Assembly (NCBI RefSeq): GCF_963675165.1
Contig: NC_087380.1
Coordinates: 7,202,517 to 7,266,516 of the forward strand
DNA length: 64,000 nucleotides
DNA from: Halichondria panicea
Lineage: Eukaryota > Porifera > Demospongiae > Suberitida > Halichondriidae
Reading direction: 5' to 3'
The notes under the pieces were generated by a model. It saw nothing but the letters and a program-made list of their open reading frames with translations. It had not been told where the DNA came from and searched no databases. Of the stretch, positions 53,345 through 63,617 are shown piece after piece; position 1 is the first letter of the stretch, and each line of letters opens with the position of its first letter. Both the position numbers and the translations under genes were made by a program.

Positions 53345-56176
53345 GTCCAATTTCCCCCCCATCTCCAACACGGCCCTGACTACAGTTTGTGGGTGGGGCT
53401 GTATGTTACGCAGTGGACAAATGGTCCTAGCTACGGCCCTCAACAGACACATGTTGGGCAGGGACTGGAGGCTGCCCACCTCCTCTGACAAAGACAAGGA
53501 TATCCACGCCAAGGTGGGTGCATGGCAGGAGCGTGGAGTGATATGGAAACTGAAACTGAATGACTGAATTCACTATCAATGTACACACTGCACACACTCT
53601 ACACACTGTACTGTATATAAGTATCCCCCCTCCCTCTTCAGGTGATGTCATGGTTTGCTGACTGCCCCAGTCCTCAAGCACAATTCTTCATGCACGCACT
53701 CATGGACCAAGCTGTTCGTCATGACAACCATCCTGGCGACTGGTTTGGACCCTCACAAGTCTCTGTTCTAATGAGGTACGGGTTTACACAGTATACACCA
53801 ACTATACTAGCTGACATTGATCCAATTTCATCAATTTTAAGATTTGTTGAAAGCTTAGAAAGATGCCTTTCAAATGATGCAAATTTTTGTTGGGACCATA
53901 ATTTGGCATTTTCACCCTTGGACCATGGGCTGTGTAATCCCCATGGTATTGGGCCGAAATTGGCAACTTCTAAACATTGGTGGTACCATTTCAAAGGTCT
54001 CTTTCTAAGCTTTCAGAAACTCATAATATTGTTGAAATTGGATCAATGGAACTTTTATGGCAGCTGAAAGAATCCCCGAACCATTGATTAATTGGGGGGA
54101 TAGGATTGTAGTTGAACATCTTTCAACTATATATTTCTAGTGTCATACATGGGTTCATGCACGCACATGTATATACCGGTACACCGTTCTACATGTAGTT
54201 TATGGTGATATTTTTGCTTGTTTTCATGCATGCAGGGAGTGTATGAAAGTTGCCAAGACAGCTATTCCTGATTTGAAGAACGTGCAGGTGTATGTTACCT
54301 ACGACTGCACAGGTGAATCACTCACACCCACCCACCATTATTATAATATGGGATGTCTTATACTGTTAGAAATCAAATGCAATAGCTATAATTATAATTA
54401 CAGAGAAAATTATACTGTGCTGCTGACTCTTAGGGAGATTAAATACAATAATTATATATACCTCAGTTACTACCTCACGTGCACAAGTACTTTTATACAT
54501 CATTACTCTGTTACTCGAATATGTCTCTTTCTTGTCCCTCCTCAGTGTATGTGAAGGATGTGCTTCAGCTCTTCCATGAGCAGTGTGATGAGGCCCTAGC
54601 TACAGTGCAGTGTGTGAAAACACACCCTAGTGTTGCTGGTCCCAGTACGACTGGGCAGTGAGACCCTGCATGAACTCCATCTACATCCCGTGCATACAAG
54701 GGCTTCTCTCGCTCGACTGCTGTGTGGGGATCATAGGAGGACGACCAAAACACTCTGTCTACTTCATTGGCTTCCAAGGTGGGTCTGCATGTCTTCCATC
54801 ATGTGTACATTTCAGCTATACCATCGGACATTAGCTGCCAAATTTGTGGCTTGTGTTGGGAAGGTCCAATTTTAAATTAAACCATTCATTCTGTAGCTCA
54901 AAGAGGGGTCATCACACGATACATTATGATTATTTCTTAGATATCGTTTTTGCATCCAAAATCGGTATTTTTACAAAGGCTATATATAACCCACGGTATT
55001 TTACCAAAAATCGGCCCGATCAAAGTTATGACGTTTTAAAGTATGCAGCTATTACGTGCTGCCTGCACTCTTTATAATCTCTTACCCTCCTCCCCCTCAG
55101 ATGACAAGCTGATTCATCTCGACCCTCACTACTGCCAATCTGCACAGATCCTGGAGGATGGCGACGACCCCTGTCAGTTTGATACCAAGGTAACCAACAC
55201 TCTACATGTATACTGATAATCACTAGCTACTCTTCATACTCACTTCATTAATCAGTATTTTCTCTCTCCCTCCCCCCACACACACCCACACACATACACA
55301 CACACACACACACACAGACTTACCACTGCCCCACCCCCCGTAAAATATTGGCCAATAAAATGGACCCTTCCTGCACCATTGGGTTCTACTGTAAAGGGCT
55401 GGCAGAGTTCCATGCTCTGAGAGAAGAGGCAGAGAAAGTGCTCGCTCCTCCAAAGCAGAAAGGTGTGTGCCATTAATTAGGGTTGCAATCACTACAGACA
55501 GCACTGTGTGTACAGTGCAAAGGTCAGCTTCAGAGCCATCGTGTTATATTGTTAATTTGAGCATGGAGTCGTACACTTAGAAAACGTCTTCGTCAACAGT
55601 CAAAATTAATTATGATGCCTATAATTATATACATGTAGTACACAACTGTATCATTGTGTTGTTATCAATGTCACATGACCTCCTTTACATGCACTGACCA
55701 TACCTTTCTTACATGTATAATTATAATAGTTACAGGTTTGTAATCTGTACAGTTCATGTGCATGCAGTACCATGAATTAACCCCCCTCCCACCCACACAC
55801 ACCCCACACACACACACCCACCCACACACACACGTACAGGTGTGTACCCTTTTTCACCTTCATGGACAAGAGCATCGGGGAGACCATCGACACATCTGTT
55901 GACATGCAGCTGGGCTCTCTCTCGGGCAACGACCTATTACTACATGCCGACGATTTTGACAACCTCGAATTTCATTCCACTTCAGATGATGAGGATTTTG
56001 TGGTGGTGGATTGCAAGGCTCCAACGCAGCGGAGTTTTAGTGATCCCGGATCAACTAATAATAGTACCACTCGTATAGTGCCTGGAACTAGTCGAACACT
56101 GTCGGAAATTAACACACCATCGAGGGACGATTCAAGCAAACCTATAGACACTAGCTATACTGTCCTCATCCCTTGA
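53345..56176 (+). pseudogene. ATG4: ATG4 exons 4-10 (C/D type), frame-broken in exon 7
   Basis: Exons 53345-53513, 53642-53775, 54236-54312, 54546-54778, 55101-55189, 55318-55462 and 55840-56176. Exon 4 has the catalytic Cys in [12 protein letters not shown]. Exon 5 has HPGDWFGPSQV. Exons 7-8 have IIGGRPKHSVYFIGFQ and the Asp/His pair in IHLDPHYCQ. Exon 9 has MDPSCTIGFYCKG. The last exon carries an acidic LIR-like DDEDFVVVD. This C-terminal layout resembles ATG4C/D. In exon 7 the frame must shift +1 twice, between VQCVKT and LVLLVPVRLG and between GSETL and YIPCIQG (a 4-base excess near 54670). The middle frame has TGA (54615-54617) where the family has Trp. As read, the protein would stop in exon 7. 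All other exons have good splice sites. Either this is a young pseudogene half or there are clustered sequence errors. Confidence 0.85.
53811..54069. mobile_element. Long-arm palindromic repeat family 2, copy D
   Basis: The best-preserved copy, in ATG4 intron 5. The left arm has TGATCCAATTTCATCAATTT and GAAAGCTTAGAAAGATGCC. The right arm has their complements (TCTTTCTAAGCTTTCAG and TTGTTGAAATTGGATCAATG). Arms exceed 70 bp, the element is about 260 bp, and it has no ORF. Confidence 0.8.
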
Positions 56177-56222
56177 GGAGCTCCTCTCTGACTTGCGTGA
56201 GAGCCTCACCCAGCCAGTTAGT
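56160..56222. repeat. Fragment of the NADAR 3' end at the duplication junction
   Basis: CTTGAGGAGCTCCTC and GCCTCACCCAGCCAGTTAGT match the last codons of NADAR at 28848-28893 and the third copy at 57999-58053. Here the fragment lies between the ATG4 last exon and the AGL exon 15 copy. The ATG4 stop codon TGA falls inside it. Confidence 0.88.
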
Positions 56223-56223
56223 C

Positions 56224-57706
56224 CCCCAAAGGACCTCGCTTTGGCTCAAGAGAGAGAGGGAGATGGCAGCGGCTTTATCCATCACAGGGAAATCTTCAAG
56301 GACATCGTCGGATCCACTCAACGCTACTCGGATTATCGCCTCAGGCCTAATTTCCCCATTGCTATGGTGGTGGCCCCAGATCTGTTCACACCTGGTAATA
56401 CTTGGACTGCCTTGGGAATGGTGGAAGAGACTCTGTTAGGGCCACTATAGGGGTAAAGACGCTGGACCCTCAGTGAGTACTTGTATACGTATAGCTACAT
56501 GTAAGACCTAGTGTTAAATGAAGCATCTTAGAACGGCCATAACTTTAGTTCTGTTGGTCCAATAATGTTAATTTTAAGATTAATTGAAAGCTTACATCAA
56601 CACCTTACATTACATCGAGCTCGTTAAAAAGGTGTTTTTTTTATTTATCAAAAGTCCATTTTGGGCCTGTTTTTAACATAGTCTTCTGAAAATAGACCCG
56701 TTCCAAATGTGAGGTTTGAGCACACCATTTGAAAGAGCTCCTTCTATATAAGCTTTCAGAAAATCATAAAATTGTTGAAATTGGGGCCATCAGAAAAGAG
56801 CCAACTCTAGTAATTCAGACCCCCCCTCCCCCTTTCCCCCAATACGCACATGATGATGTAGGGCATATTGGTAGCTAACTGTTGTGTTATTTCTTACTTG
56901 TAGTTTGTGGCATTTTCAAATTTACTAATGACTGCCTGTACTTACCTACGTGTACCTAAACTGTATTTCATTATAAATGTACTTTTATGTGACATTATCT
57001 GTGTTCTAGTGACCTTGTGTACAATGGCTACTACATCAACTCCGTCGACTCTGGAGACTTCAATAGTGCCAATGGATTTAACTCTACCATCAAGGCCCGG
57101 TACGTACAGTCCGATTGTGCTTGATCAAATTATAGTTAAATATGATAATTATATTATATGTATGTACGTATAGTACGTGTATCTCTCTGTATATTCCATG
57201 AGCACTAGTATAATTCCCTTTGTTTTATTGTTTTCTTCATTAGGCTCCCTTAGACAAATAAATGAAAACTGTCATTATGTTTGTGTACATGTATAGTTAT
57301 GGGTATTACTGTATGACAATGTATATATACATGTATACAACAGTGTGTATAGTTGTTATGCAACTATATATATACACACATGCAGTCATGTGCTACAGTT
57401 TCCCCATGACCTATTACCCCCCCCCCCACACACACACACACAGGAGTGGCTATGGGTGATCGGCTACTTCCTACGAGCAAGGCTCCACTTTGCCCATCGA
57501 AACGGGTTCTTCCTGGAAGAGACCATCTCATTCGTCCACTCAGTGCTCAGCTCCCATGCACAGGCTCTGAGAGACTCTCCATGGAAGGGACTACCATAGC
57601 TGACCAACATGTATGGATCAGAGTGCCCTGACTCCCCCATGGTCAATGGCCACGTCAATGGCCACTCTGCTAGATGTGCTCCATGACCTGGAGCAGTACA
57701 GCAATT
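56224..57706 (+). pseudogene. AGL: AGL exons 15-17, decayed copy
   Basis: Exon 15 begins abruptly at [17 protein letters not shown] (56226 onward). It then gains a two-base insertion near 56446, giving a stop in GPL. Exon 16 (about 57010-57100) has a two-base insertion in the GFN-YHQGP stretch. Exon 17 (from 57444) has TAG at the GLPELT position (57597-57599) and lost bases after CPDS. Introns are kept and alignable to 27289-28258. No upstream AGL exons exist in this block, so it cannot make the enzyme. The intact gene is at 14999-28522. Confidence 0.93.
56518..56795. mobile_element. Long-arm palindromic repeat family 2, copy E
   Basis: Duplicate counterpart of copy C but longer and better preserved: CGGCCATAACTTTAGTTCTG, TTAAGATTAATTGAAAGC and CCATTTGAAAGAGCTCC, with TCAGAAAATCATAAAATTG near the end. 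Confidence 0.7.
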
Positions 57707-57984
57707 AACTCGTTATTAACTTTGAACTATAGTTGTGTAGATTGTATAGTATATCAATGGACATTTTAGCATCATTTCTACTTTATGACATTTCTAGAAG
57801 TTTCGATTTATTCCCTGTTCACATATATAAATAAACATTTCTTCCTTATTATGATTATTGATGGAGTGCGGAGATGTAATTATGGCTTAAATGAATATTA
57901 TAATTGGTTACGTTGTCGATAAAAGCGAAATAAAAATAGTACAATTCAAGATTGTCAAGAGATTGTCTCTAATCATCACTATAG

Positions 57985-58775
57985 CTACTGTCCCTTTTCC
58001 TTGAGGAGCTCCTCCCTAGCTGACTTGAGTGAGGGCCTCACCCAGCCAGTTAGTCCCCCTCCACTGCTCCCTGTCCAGTGCTTTCTCGTTCCTAACTCCC
58101 AGCCCAATACCATATTGTGTCTCTGGGACTGGCCTTTACCAGTGTGCCCTTAGTGGTTAGGAGTGCCTCAATTAAGGAGCTCTTTGTTCTGGGAGAACTG
58201 CATGTTGGCAGAGAAAAGTAAGACTGAGTAAGTGCTTCTAATACGATAAACAATATAATGTGGATATTTAGAGTGCCTTTAGTTGTCCAAACAGTCGACA
58301 TACACAACTTGACAGATCGACTCTAAACTTAATTTATTGGCACTATAACATGCAGGTGAAACTTAATTTATAATTATATGTGGTATCTCAGACTTACAAT
58401 AGTAGAACCTAGAAACAAATGCAAGTACATATATAGCACAGGGGCTGCATAAGAAGCATATCACCATTTATTAACACCACGGGGGGGGGGGATTATCATA
58501 TCATGGTCATACACACACCACTAAGAGTAGCCACCTTGGCTCTGTTTCAACACCTCTGCATTTGCTAGTCCACACATCCGCATCAAAGTTAGACACACTC
58601 CTCCCGAAACTTTTCTACTCCTTAAGAATAGTACTGGCCAGGATATTTGCTGCCATCTCATTATAACTGTGCATGTGTGTGTGTGTGCGTGCGTGTGTGT
58701 GTGTGTGTGTGTGCGTGTGTGTGTGTGTGCGTGCGTGTGTGTGTGTGTGTGTGGGGTGGGTAGGTGTGTGTGTGC

Positions 58776-58806
<31 letters not shown>

Positions 58807-59330
58807 GGGTAGGTGTGTGTGTGCGTGCGTGCGTGTGTGTGTGTGGGTGTGTGTGTGTGCGTGTGTGTGTGTGCGTGCGTGTGTGTGTGTGTGTGCGTGT
58901 GTGTGCATGTAAACAGCAGCTAGACCATAGAGTTAGAGTAGCTTGACAGGATACAGGCGGCAACTAATCCATACCATACATATAGTATCCATATCCATAC
59001 ATTGCAACCGTATGCTGATGCACATATTAACTACAATACTGAATTAATTTTATCATCGGGTCTCACCAGCTTTCTGATGCATCATGTACTGCTCTGCACA
59101 GTTGTACTGCTGTCCCTTCACCTCAAACTGGGCCGGATGAAACTGACTGAACGGAGTGTCAGTACCATAAAAGAATGTGAAAACCTCCTCCCCAGTTTTC
59201 GAGGTCCCTGTGGTGACTCCTAATGGTTCCTTCTTGTACCAGGAACTGGAGCGCTAGCAGTGGCCATGGCTGACTTTAGACGGATAACAGGAAGCTGTAT
59301 TAAAGTTCTAATATAGTATAGTCTTGACGC
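57985..59330 (-). pseudogene. NADAR gene, decayed copy
   Basis: All three exons are recognisable. Exon 3 (about 57990-58200) has AGCT inserted in the ELL..LTQV region and further inserted bases at the NKELLEAL codons. Exon 2 (about 58505-58665) lost bases in the RDVVKE stretch and its acceptor side has become a 240-bp (GT)n tract. Exon 1 (about 59060-59330) has a 13-base deletion after the KKEP codons. Each change breaks the frame. The intact gene is at 28831-30056. Confidence 0.92.
58676..58912. repeat. Expanded compound (GT)n microsatellite
   Basis: About 240 bp of GT/GC repeats with two GGGGTGGGTAGG-like interruptions. It occupies the place of the short (GT)n plus G-run at 29472-29503 in the left copy, so it has expanded in this copy. 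Confidence 0.95.
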
Positions 59331-59489
59331 CAGCACTATCTTCTGTGGAATCACAAAATTCAGCTAGCTCATCTCAAGTAGGGGGGTGGGGCTTGTTTTC
59401 TGCAGATGCAGCAAGTGGGCAGGGCTGTGGAGAAAGGTCACCACCGCAGCAGTAATATAGTACAGTACACAGAGAGAGAAGTCTTCAAA

Positions 59490-60171
59490 ATGGCTAAACA
59501 ACGGTCAGCAGAAGCTCCCCCATTTAGAGAGAGGGTGTACACCACTCTGTACAGACTGAGATACGGTGAGTGTATGCTCCAACCAACCAAATATACTTAA
59601 TAGACTTGAATAGTATAAAGAAATGATCGATGTATGAGGGCTATCAATAATTATTATATTAGTGTGGGCTAGCTATTGCATTGTAATTGTATGTACTTGT
59701 GTAGGGTGGCAGTTTCGATCAAGTGTGGAGATCTCTAAGGAAGAGCCGATTTGGGTCCTGGGGACGAATTACTATGACGACCCAGAATCTGGTACGTCAT
59801 TAAAATCTTTCCATGTTATTTTTCTAGTTTTCGGGATGAGAATATATAACATCATGTAATCAGAATGCTAGTGTATGGATCATCTATTCAATGTGTATAT
59901 AATATTAATGTTAGCAAAATTAATATCTGTCAGGATTTGGTTTAGCCTCATTCCTAGGCCGATTTTTCTTTAACAGAACCATAAAGAAAAGTCGGGGCTG
60001 GGGTTAGATTCGTGGCTTTACACAATTTGTCATTTGGTAGAGCTCTGTGTTGCTGGTCGCACTAACCACACCCACTCACACAGGTGACAAGCATCGTGAT
60101 GTTGAAGGAGCACCTCCACACGTCATGGCCTTCATGGAGCATTTCTACTCTGTACCCTGGATGACTTACAG
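59490..60171 (+). CDS. ATG4: ATG4 exons 1-3 (right copy)
   Basis: Exons 59490-59565, 59705-59791 and 60084-60171 encode exactly the same residues as 30221-31257. Exon 1 differs only at two synonymous sites (GTA/GTG and AGG/AGA); exons 2 and 3 are identical. Splice sites and phases are kept. The MITE in the left intron 1 is missing. Downstream exons 4-10 are not in the window to the right. Another antisense GPCR (61521-63617) follows, as in the left block, so the 3' half would be expected beyond 64000. Confidence 0.85.
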
Positions 60172-60310
60172 GTATTTATTTCTAGTGTTTATAAAGAACT
60201 GTTTGAAGTGGCTTTCCCCGCGGGACCTGCCGGCTCATTTTATGTTACTGCAAGCTGATGTCATAGATGTCATGTAGACAGTAATATCTCTCCTAGCTCT
60301 CGATTCTTGA

Positions 60311-60522
60311 TACCGTATTACTAGAATATTTTGCGGGAGAAAAACCTTTGCGAATGAGCCAAATCAGCAGAAAATTTGACCCTTTGCTATTGCGTTCTGG
60401 CAAGGATCGTGTGTATTTACTAGTAATAATTTAGGTTTTGCGGATTTTATTGTTGCAAATTGATCAATCATCGCAAAGTTCGCAAATGTTTGATGCTCGC
60501 AAAACATTCTAGTAATACGGTA
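60311..60522. mobile_element. MITE family 3, complete copy
   Basis: The termini TACCGTATTACTAGAATATT (60311 onward) and its complement ending at 60522 (one mismatch) enclose about 210 bp. The interior (GCGAATGAGCCAAATCAGC, TTGCGTTCTGGCAAGG) matches 31397-31604 and, reversed, 8811-8985. Confidence 0.9.
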
Positions 60523-60944
60523 ATTGTGAAGAAGTGTTTATTTCTACTGTGTACCCCGACCTACAAGGTACAGTATGTGTTATTATATTATTAGCCCTCG
60601 ATCGTTTCAAGCTTGGAAACAAAAGCTTGGAAACAAACTTATTCGAAGCTGAAAAACAAAATAAATGGCGTATCGTATAGCGGGTAATTCCCGGGAGTCA
60701 AAACATTCGTGGTTGAGTCAGGACTGGTTCTGCTGATTCAGCTAATACGAAGCTCTGCCTATGCATTTTACTATCATTTGTGTAGTAAAAATGGATCTCA
60801 ACTGCTTTATTTTTTAGGCTAATTATGGAGTCCTAAAACGCTCGTTTATACATATAAGCACTTACTTTTTAGTGTAGTAGTTAGTTCAAAGGTTAGTACA
60901 GACACTATCGTTTGGAGGGAACTGTGCGCTCTATGTAGGGTAAG

Positions 60945-61361
60945 TACCGTATATCTTCTAATTTATCGGACACTTCTAATTACCCCGGACACTCTTTTGG
61001 GCAATTTTCGTTGTTCTAATAGAACGGACACTCCAGTGCTTTAATATTACATTTGTTCTAAATATCCGGACAATACTTTGAAAAGTTGAGTTACATTCAC
61101 CATTCACAGACGGCAAGTAAGACGTAGACAAGACTTAGAGTGCTGCAGTTAGATAGCTTTGAGTAGCTAGTTTTAGATAGCTAGTGCAACTATTCAGTCG
61201 CACACTGGTCTATTAAACTTAGCTAGCTCGCATGCAGCTGCTTGCTTGTTCTAATTATTCCGGACACTTCGCATGCTGTATAAAAATCTGTTCCAATTAT
61301 ACCCGGACAATTTCCAAAATAATTATTTTTTGCTGTCCGATAAATTAGAAGATATACGGTA
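60945..61361. mobile_element. MITE with 28-bp termini (present only in the right copy)
   Basis: The termini TACCGTATATCTTCTAATTT (60945 onward, continuing ATCGGACA) and its perfect complement end at 61361. The 417-bp interior is rich in CCGGACA-type motifs and has no ORF. The equivalent place in the left copy (about 31998-32005) is uninterrupted. Reversed and forward fragments of the same family lie at about 47020-47090 and 47708-47741. Confidence 0.9.
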
Positions 61362-61520
61362 TTAGCTTTTACATGTAATATAAAAAGCTACGTACATTCT
61401 ACAAGTGTGTAACTAATGAGAACAATAATACATACATACGTACTGATCTAAGATAGAGCAACTGTACAACTAGCTATGTTCAAGAAGTTTTAAGTAGTAT
61501 CTGTTTATATTGTATAATTA

Positions 61521-63617
61521 TTAAGGTGGACTTGGTTGTTCAACTAACAAGGGTCTTGTTAGGGCCTTGTTAAAACCACCACCACCGATACCTCTCCCAG
61601 TGCTTGACCTGCCCTTTGCTGCTCGTTTAGAGGGAAACTTTCTTCGTATGGGGGGAAATATTTTTGGCACAAAAAGAACCCCCAGAGTTGTCAAAGAGCC
61701 CACACATAGTCCAATCCCAAAAATGACGTTGCTTGTAGAGAAGTCAAGTGATAGTCTTAGCACCCCCCAAAGTGTACATGTTTGGATCACAATGTACGCT
61801 AGAGCACACATTAGGAGGCATATCTTTTTCGTATCTTTGAAATCGCGTTTAATTTTCCGTGTTTTAATAGCCACAATGATCAAGCAGGTCCCAAGTACTC
61901 CACTATAGCTAAAGACCAGAGAGCTCCAAAGAATGGTGTTATTCGATTGACACTGTTGCACTAGCACTGTATTTCCATCGCTATTTGTATAGACCTCGTC
62001 TGTGACAGTAATTGTATTAATAATAGTCCATATTGTCAGTATCAGAACTTTGATTAGAATAATCGCTCCACTTATTAACAGCATGACTTTATCAGTCCAC
62101 AATTTTCCAGTTTTTCCAAAGAAGGAGAAAATCCTCCAGAGACGTAGCATCTTCATCAATAGAGTAGAAAGCACGATATCTATTCCCAGCATACAACAAT
62201 AAGTTGTGAAAATGCATCCAACGTATTTATTGATAGACTTGAAATTTATTCCACTCCCTAAGAAATGGGTGAAGCTGGCTGCCAGAACAAGGTATATGGC
62301 TACAAACATGCACAAACTGATGGAGAAGCTGCTTGCCTTAATCTCTGGTTCCTTACGGTAATATATGAATAGGACCAGCACGATTGTTGTTAGCAAGATA
62401 CATAGCATCACCGTTGTCAACAAGAGAGCTGTTGTATGTGGAGGGAATAGTTCGTATGGGTATACAAGAGCTGGGTAGGCGGTGGGGAGTTCCCCGTTGG
62501 TCAAGTTAATTTCTAGCTCTCGTGTCTTAGCGTAGAAAGAACCAACTTTGTGTGATACGCCTGACTGGATCTGTATAATGCTGGTCTGTGTTTCACTCGT
62601 GTATGGGGTTACTAGGATATTATCAAAAATGTTGATGGTTAGGTAATCTTTGATGATGGTTTGTGATGTATTGCCATCGATTGTAGACGTGTTCCAAGCC
62701 AGTGCTAGCGCCCACAGAGAAGTTGATATTGTGTTGTACTTTGTTCGATTGCATGGAATGTCTACTGTTGTCCTGTTAGTTGATTCCTTGCCTAACTGTC
62801 TTATGACAATAATGTCCTCCAAACTATCTGTTTTTGAGCCACATAAATCAGAATAGGTGGTGTTTTGTAGTGAATGTTCATTGAGTACCACCCACGCATA
62901 GTCAGGCCATGTCCATCCCTTTCTTTGTACAGTACTGAGAAGCTGACATAGTTGGTGTTTAGGTAGCATCACAACGAATATCTTCAGTAAAGACTCTTCT
63001 ATCCATTGCTGTAGCTCGTGTGAATGTTTGTAATATTGAAATGATTTTGTGGTGATAGGTATGTCCGAGTGATTACTCAGAGTGACAAATGTCTCTGCTG
63101 CTCTAGCATAAAACACATCACCTCCACTGTAGATGATGCCAACACTAGTCCAGTTTAGAGCTGGTAATAATTGAAGGGCTGTTGAAATATGAGCCTCCAG
63201 TGAGGGAAGAAGAGTGAACAGATTAGGGTAGTCCTTATCTCGGTCCAACATCATCCCCGCTGGTTCAATGATCTGAATAATTCCTGTGTTCTGAGGCACA
63301 GGTAACAAAGAACGAGCAAATGACTTGTCCACCTGCCCAATCATTCCGATGACTGTGCCTCCGTTAACCTTAGCGTCCCTCAATACCTCGGCAACCTCGA
63401 CTACAGAGCTGGCGAATTGACTAGACACAGTCTTCACTTGAAGTGTGTAGCCATTGAGTAGGCTAGGGCAATTGTTGATCTCTTGAGCGGTTGTAGCAGC
63501 TGTATCTGCATAGCTGTAGTTGCTACTAGAGTCGACTAGAATCACTTGGAGCACTTTACTATTAGCCAAGCACACTAAACTGAGGAGTACAAGTACAAGT
63601 AGCTGTTTCATGATCAA
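61521..63617 (-). CDS. GABA-B-like class C GPCR, unit 8 (type A)
   Basis: An intact single-exon 698-residue ORF, the positional counterpart of unit 1 in the second duplicated block. Type A marks are loop 2 TVTDEVYTNS with VQQC, TM5 WSSLVFSYSG, and TM7 FVPK. Loop 1 is HFLGSGINFKSINKYVGC. The flytrap domain in contrast resembles unit 2 in places (FQYYKHSHELQQW, NTTYSDLCG), so it is not a simple copy of unit 1. The tail has four glycines and ends EQPSPP. Confidence 0.92.
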   Translation of the reverse strand: MIMKQLLVLVLLSLVCLANSKVLQVILVDSSSNYSYADTAATTAQEINNCPSLLNGYTLQVKTVSSQFASSVVEVAEVLRDAKVNGGTVIGMIGQVDKSFARSLLPVPQNTGIIQIIEPAGMMLDRDKDYPNLFTLLPSLEAHISTALQLLPALNWTSVGIIYSGGDVFYARAAETFVTLSNHSDIPITTKSFQYYKHSHELQQWIEESLLKIFVVMLPKHQLCQLLSTVQRKGWTWPDYAWVVLNEHSLQNTTYSDLCGSKTDSLEDIIVIRQLGKESTNRTTVDIPCNRTKYNTISTSLWALALAWNTSTIDGNTSQTIIKDYLTINIFDNILVTPYTSETQTSIIQIQSGVSHKVGSFYAKTRELEINLTNGELPTAYPALVYPYELFPPHTTALLLTTVMLCILLTTIVLVLFIYYRKEPEIKASSFSISLCMFVAIYLVLAASFTHFLGSGINFKSINKYVGCIFTTYCCMLGIDIVLSTLLMKMLRLWRIFSFFGKTGKLWTDKVMLLISGAIILIKVLILTIWTIINTITVTDEVYTNSDGNTVLVQQCQSNNTILWSSLVFSYSGVLGTCLIIVAIKTRKIKRDFKDTKKICLLMCALAYIVIQTCTLWGVLRLSLDFSTSNVIFGIGLCVGSLTTLGVLFVPKIFPPIRRKFPSKRAAKGRSSTGRGIGGGGFNKALTRPLLVEQPSPP

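Noticed and set aside
54615..54617. TGA in ATG4 exon 7 read as selenocysteine
   Set aside because: The position is a conserved Trp in the family, and the exon also needs two frame shifts, so decay or sequence error is simpler.
58615..58963. His/Thr- and Cys/Val-rich ORFs on both strands
   Set aside because: They are translations of a (GT)n microsatellite that expanded within the decayed NADAR copy.
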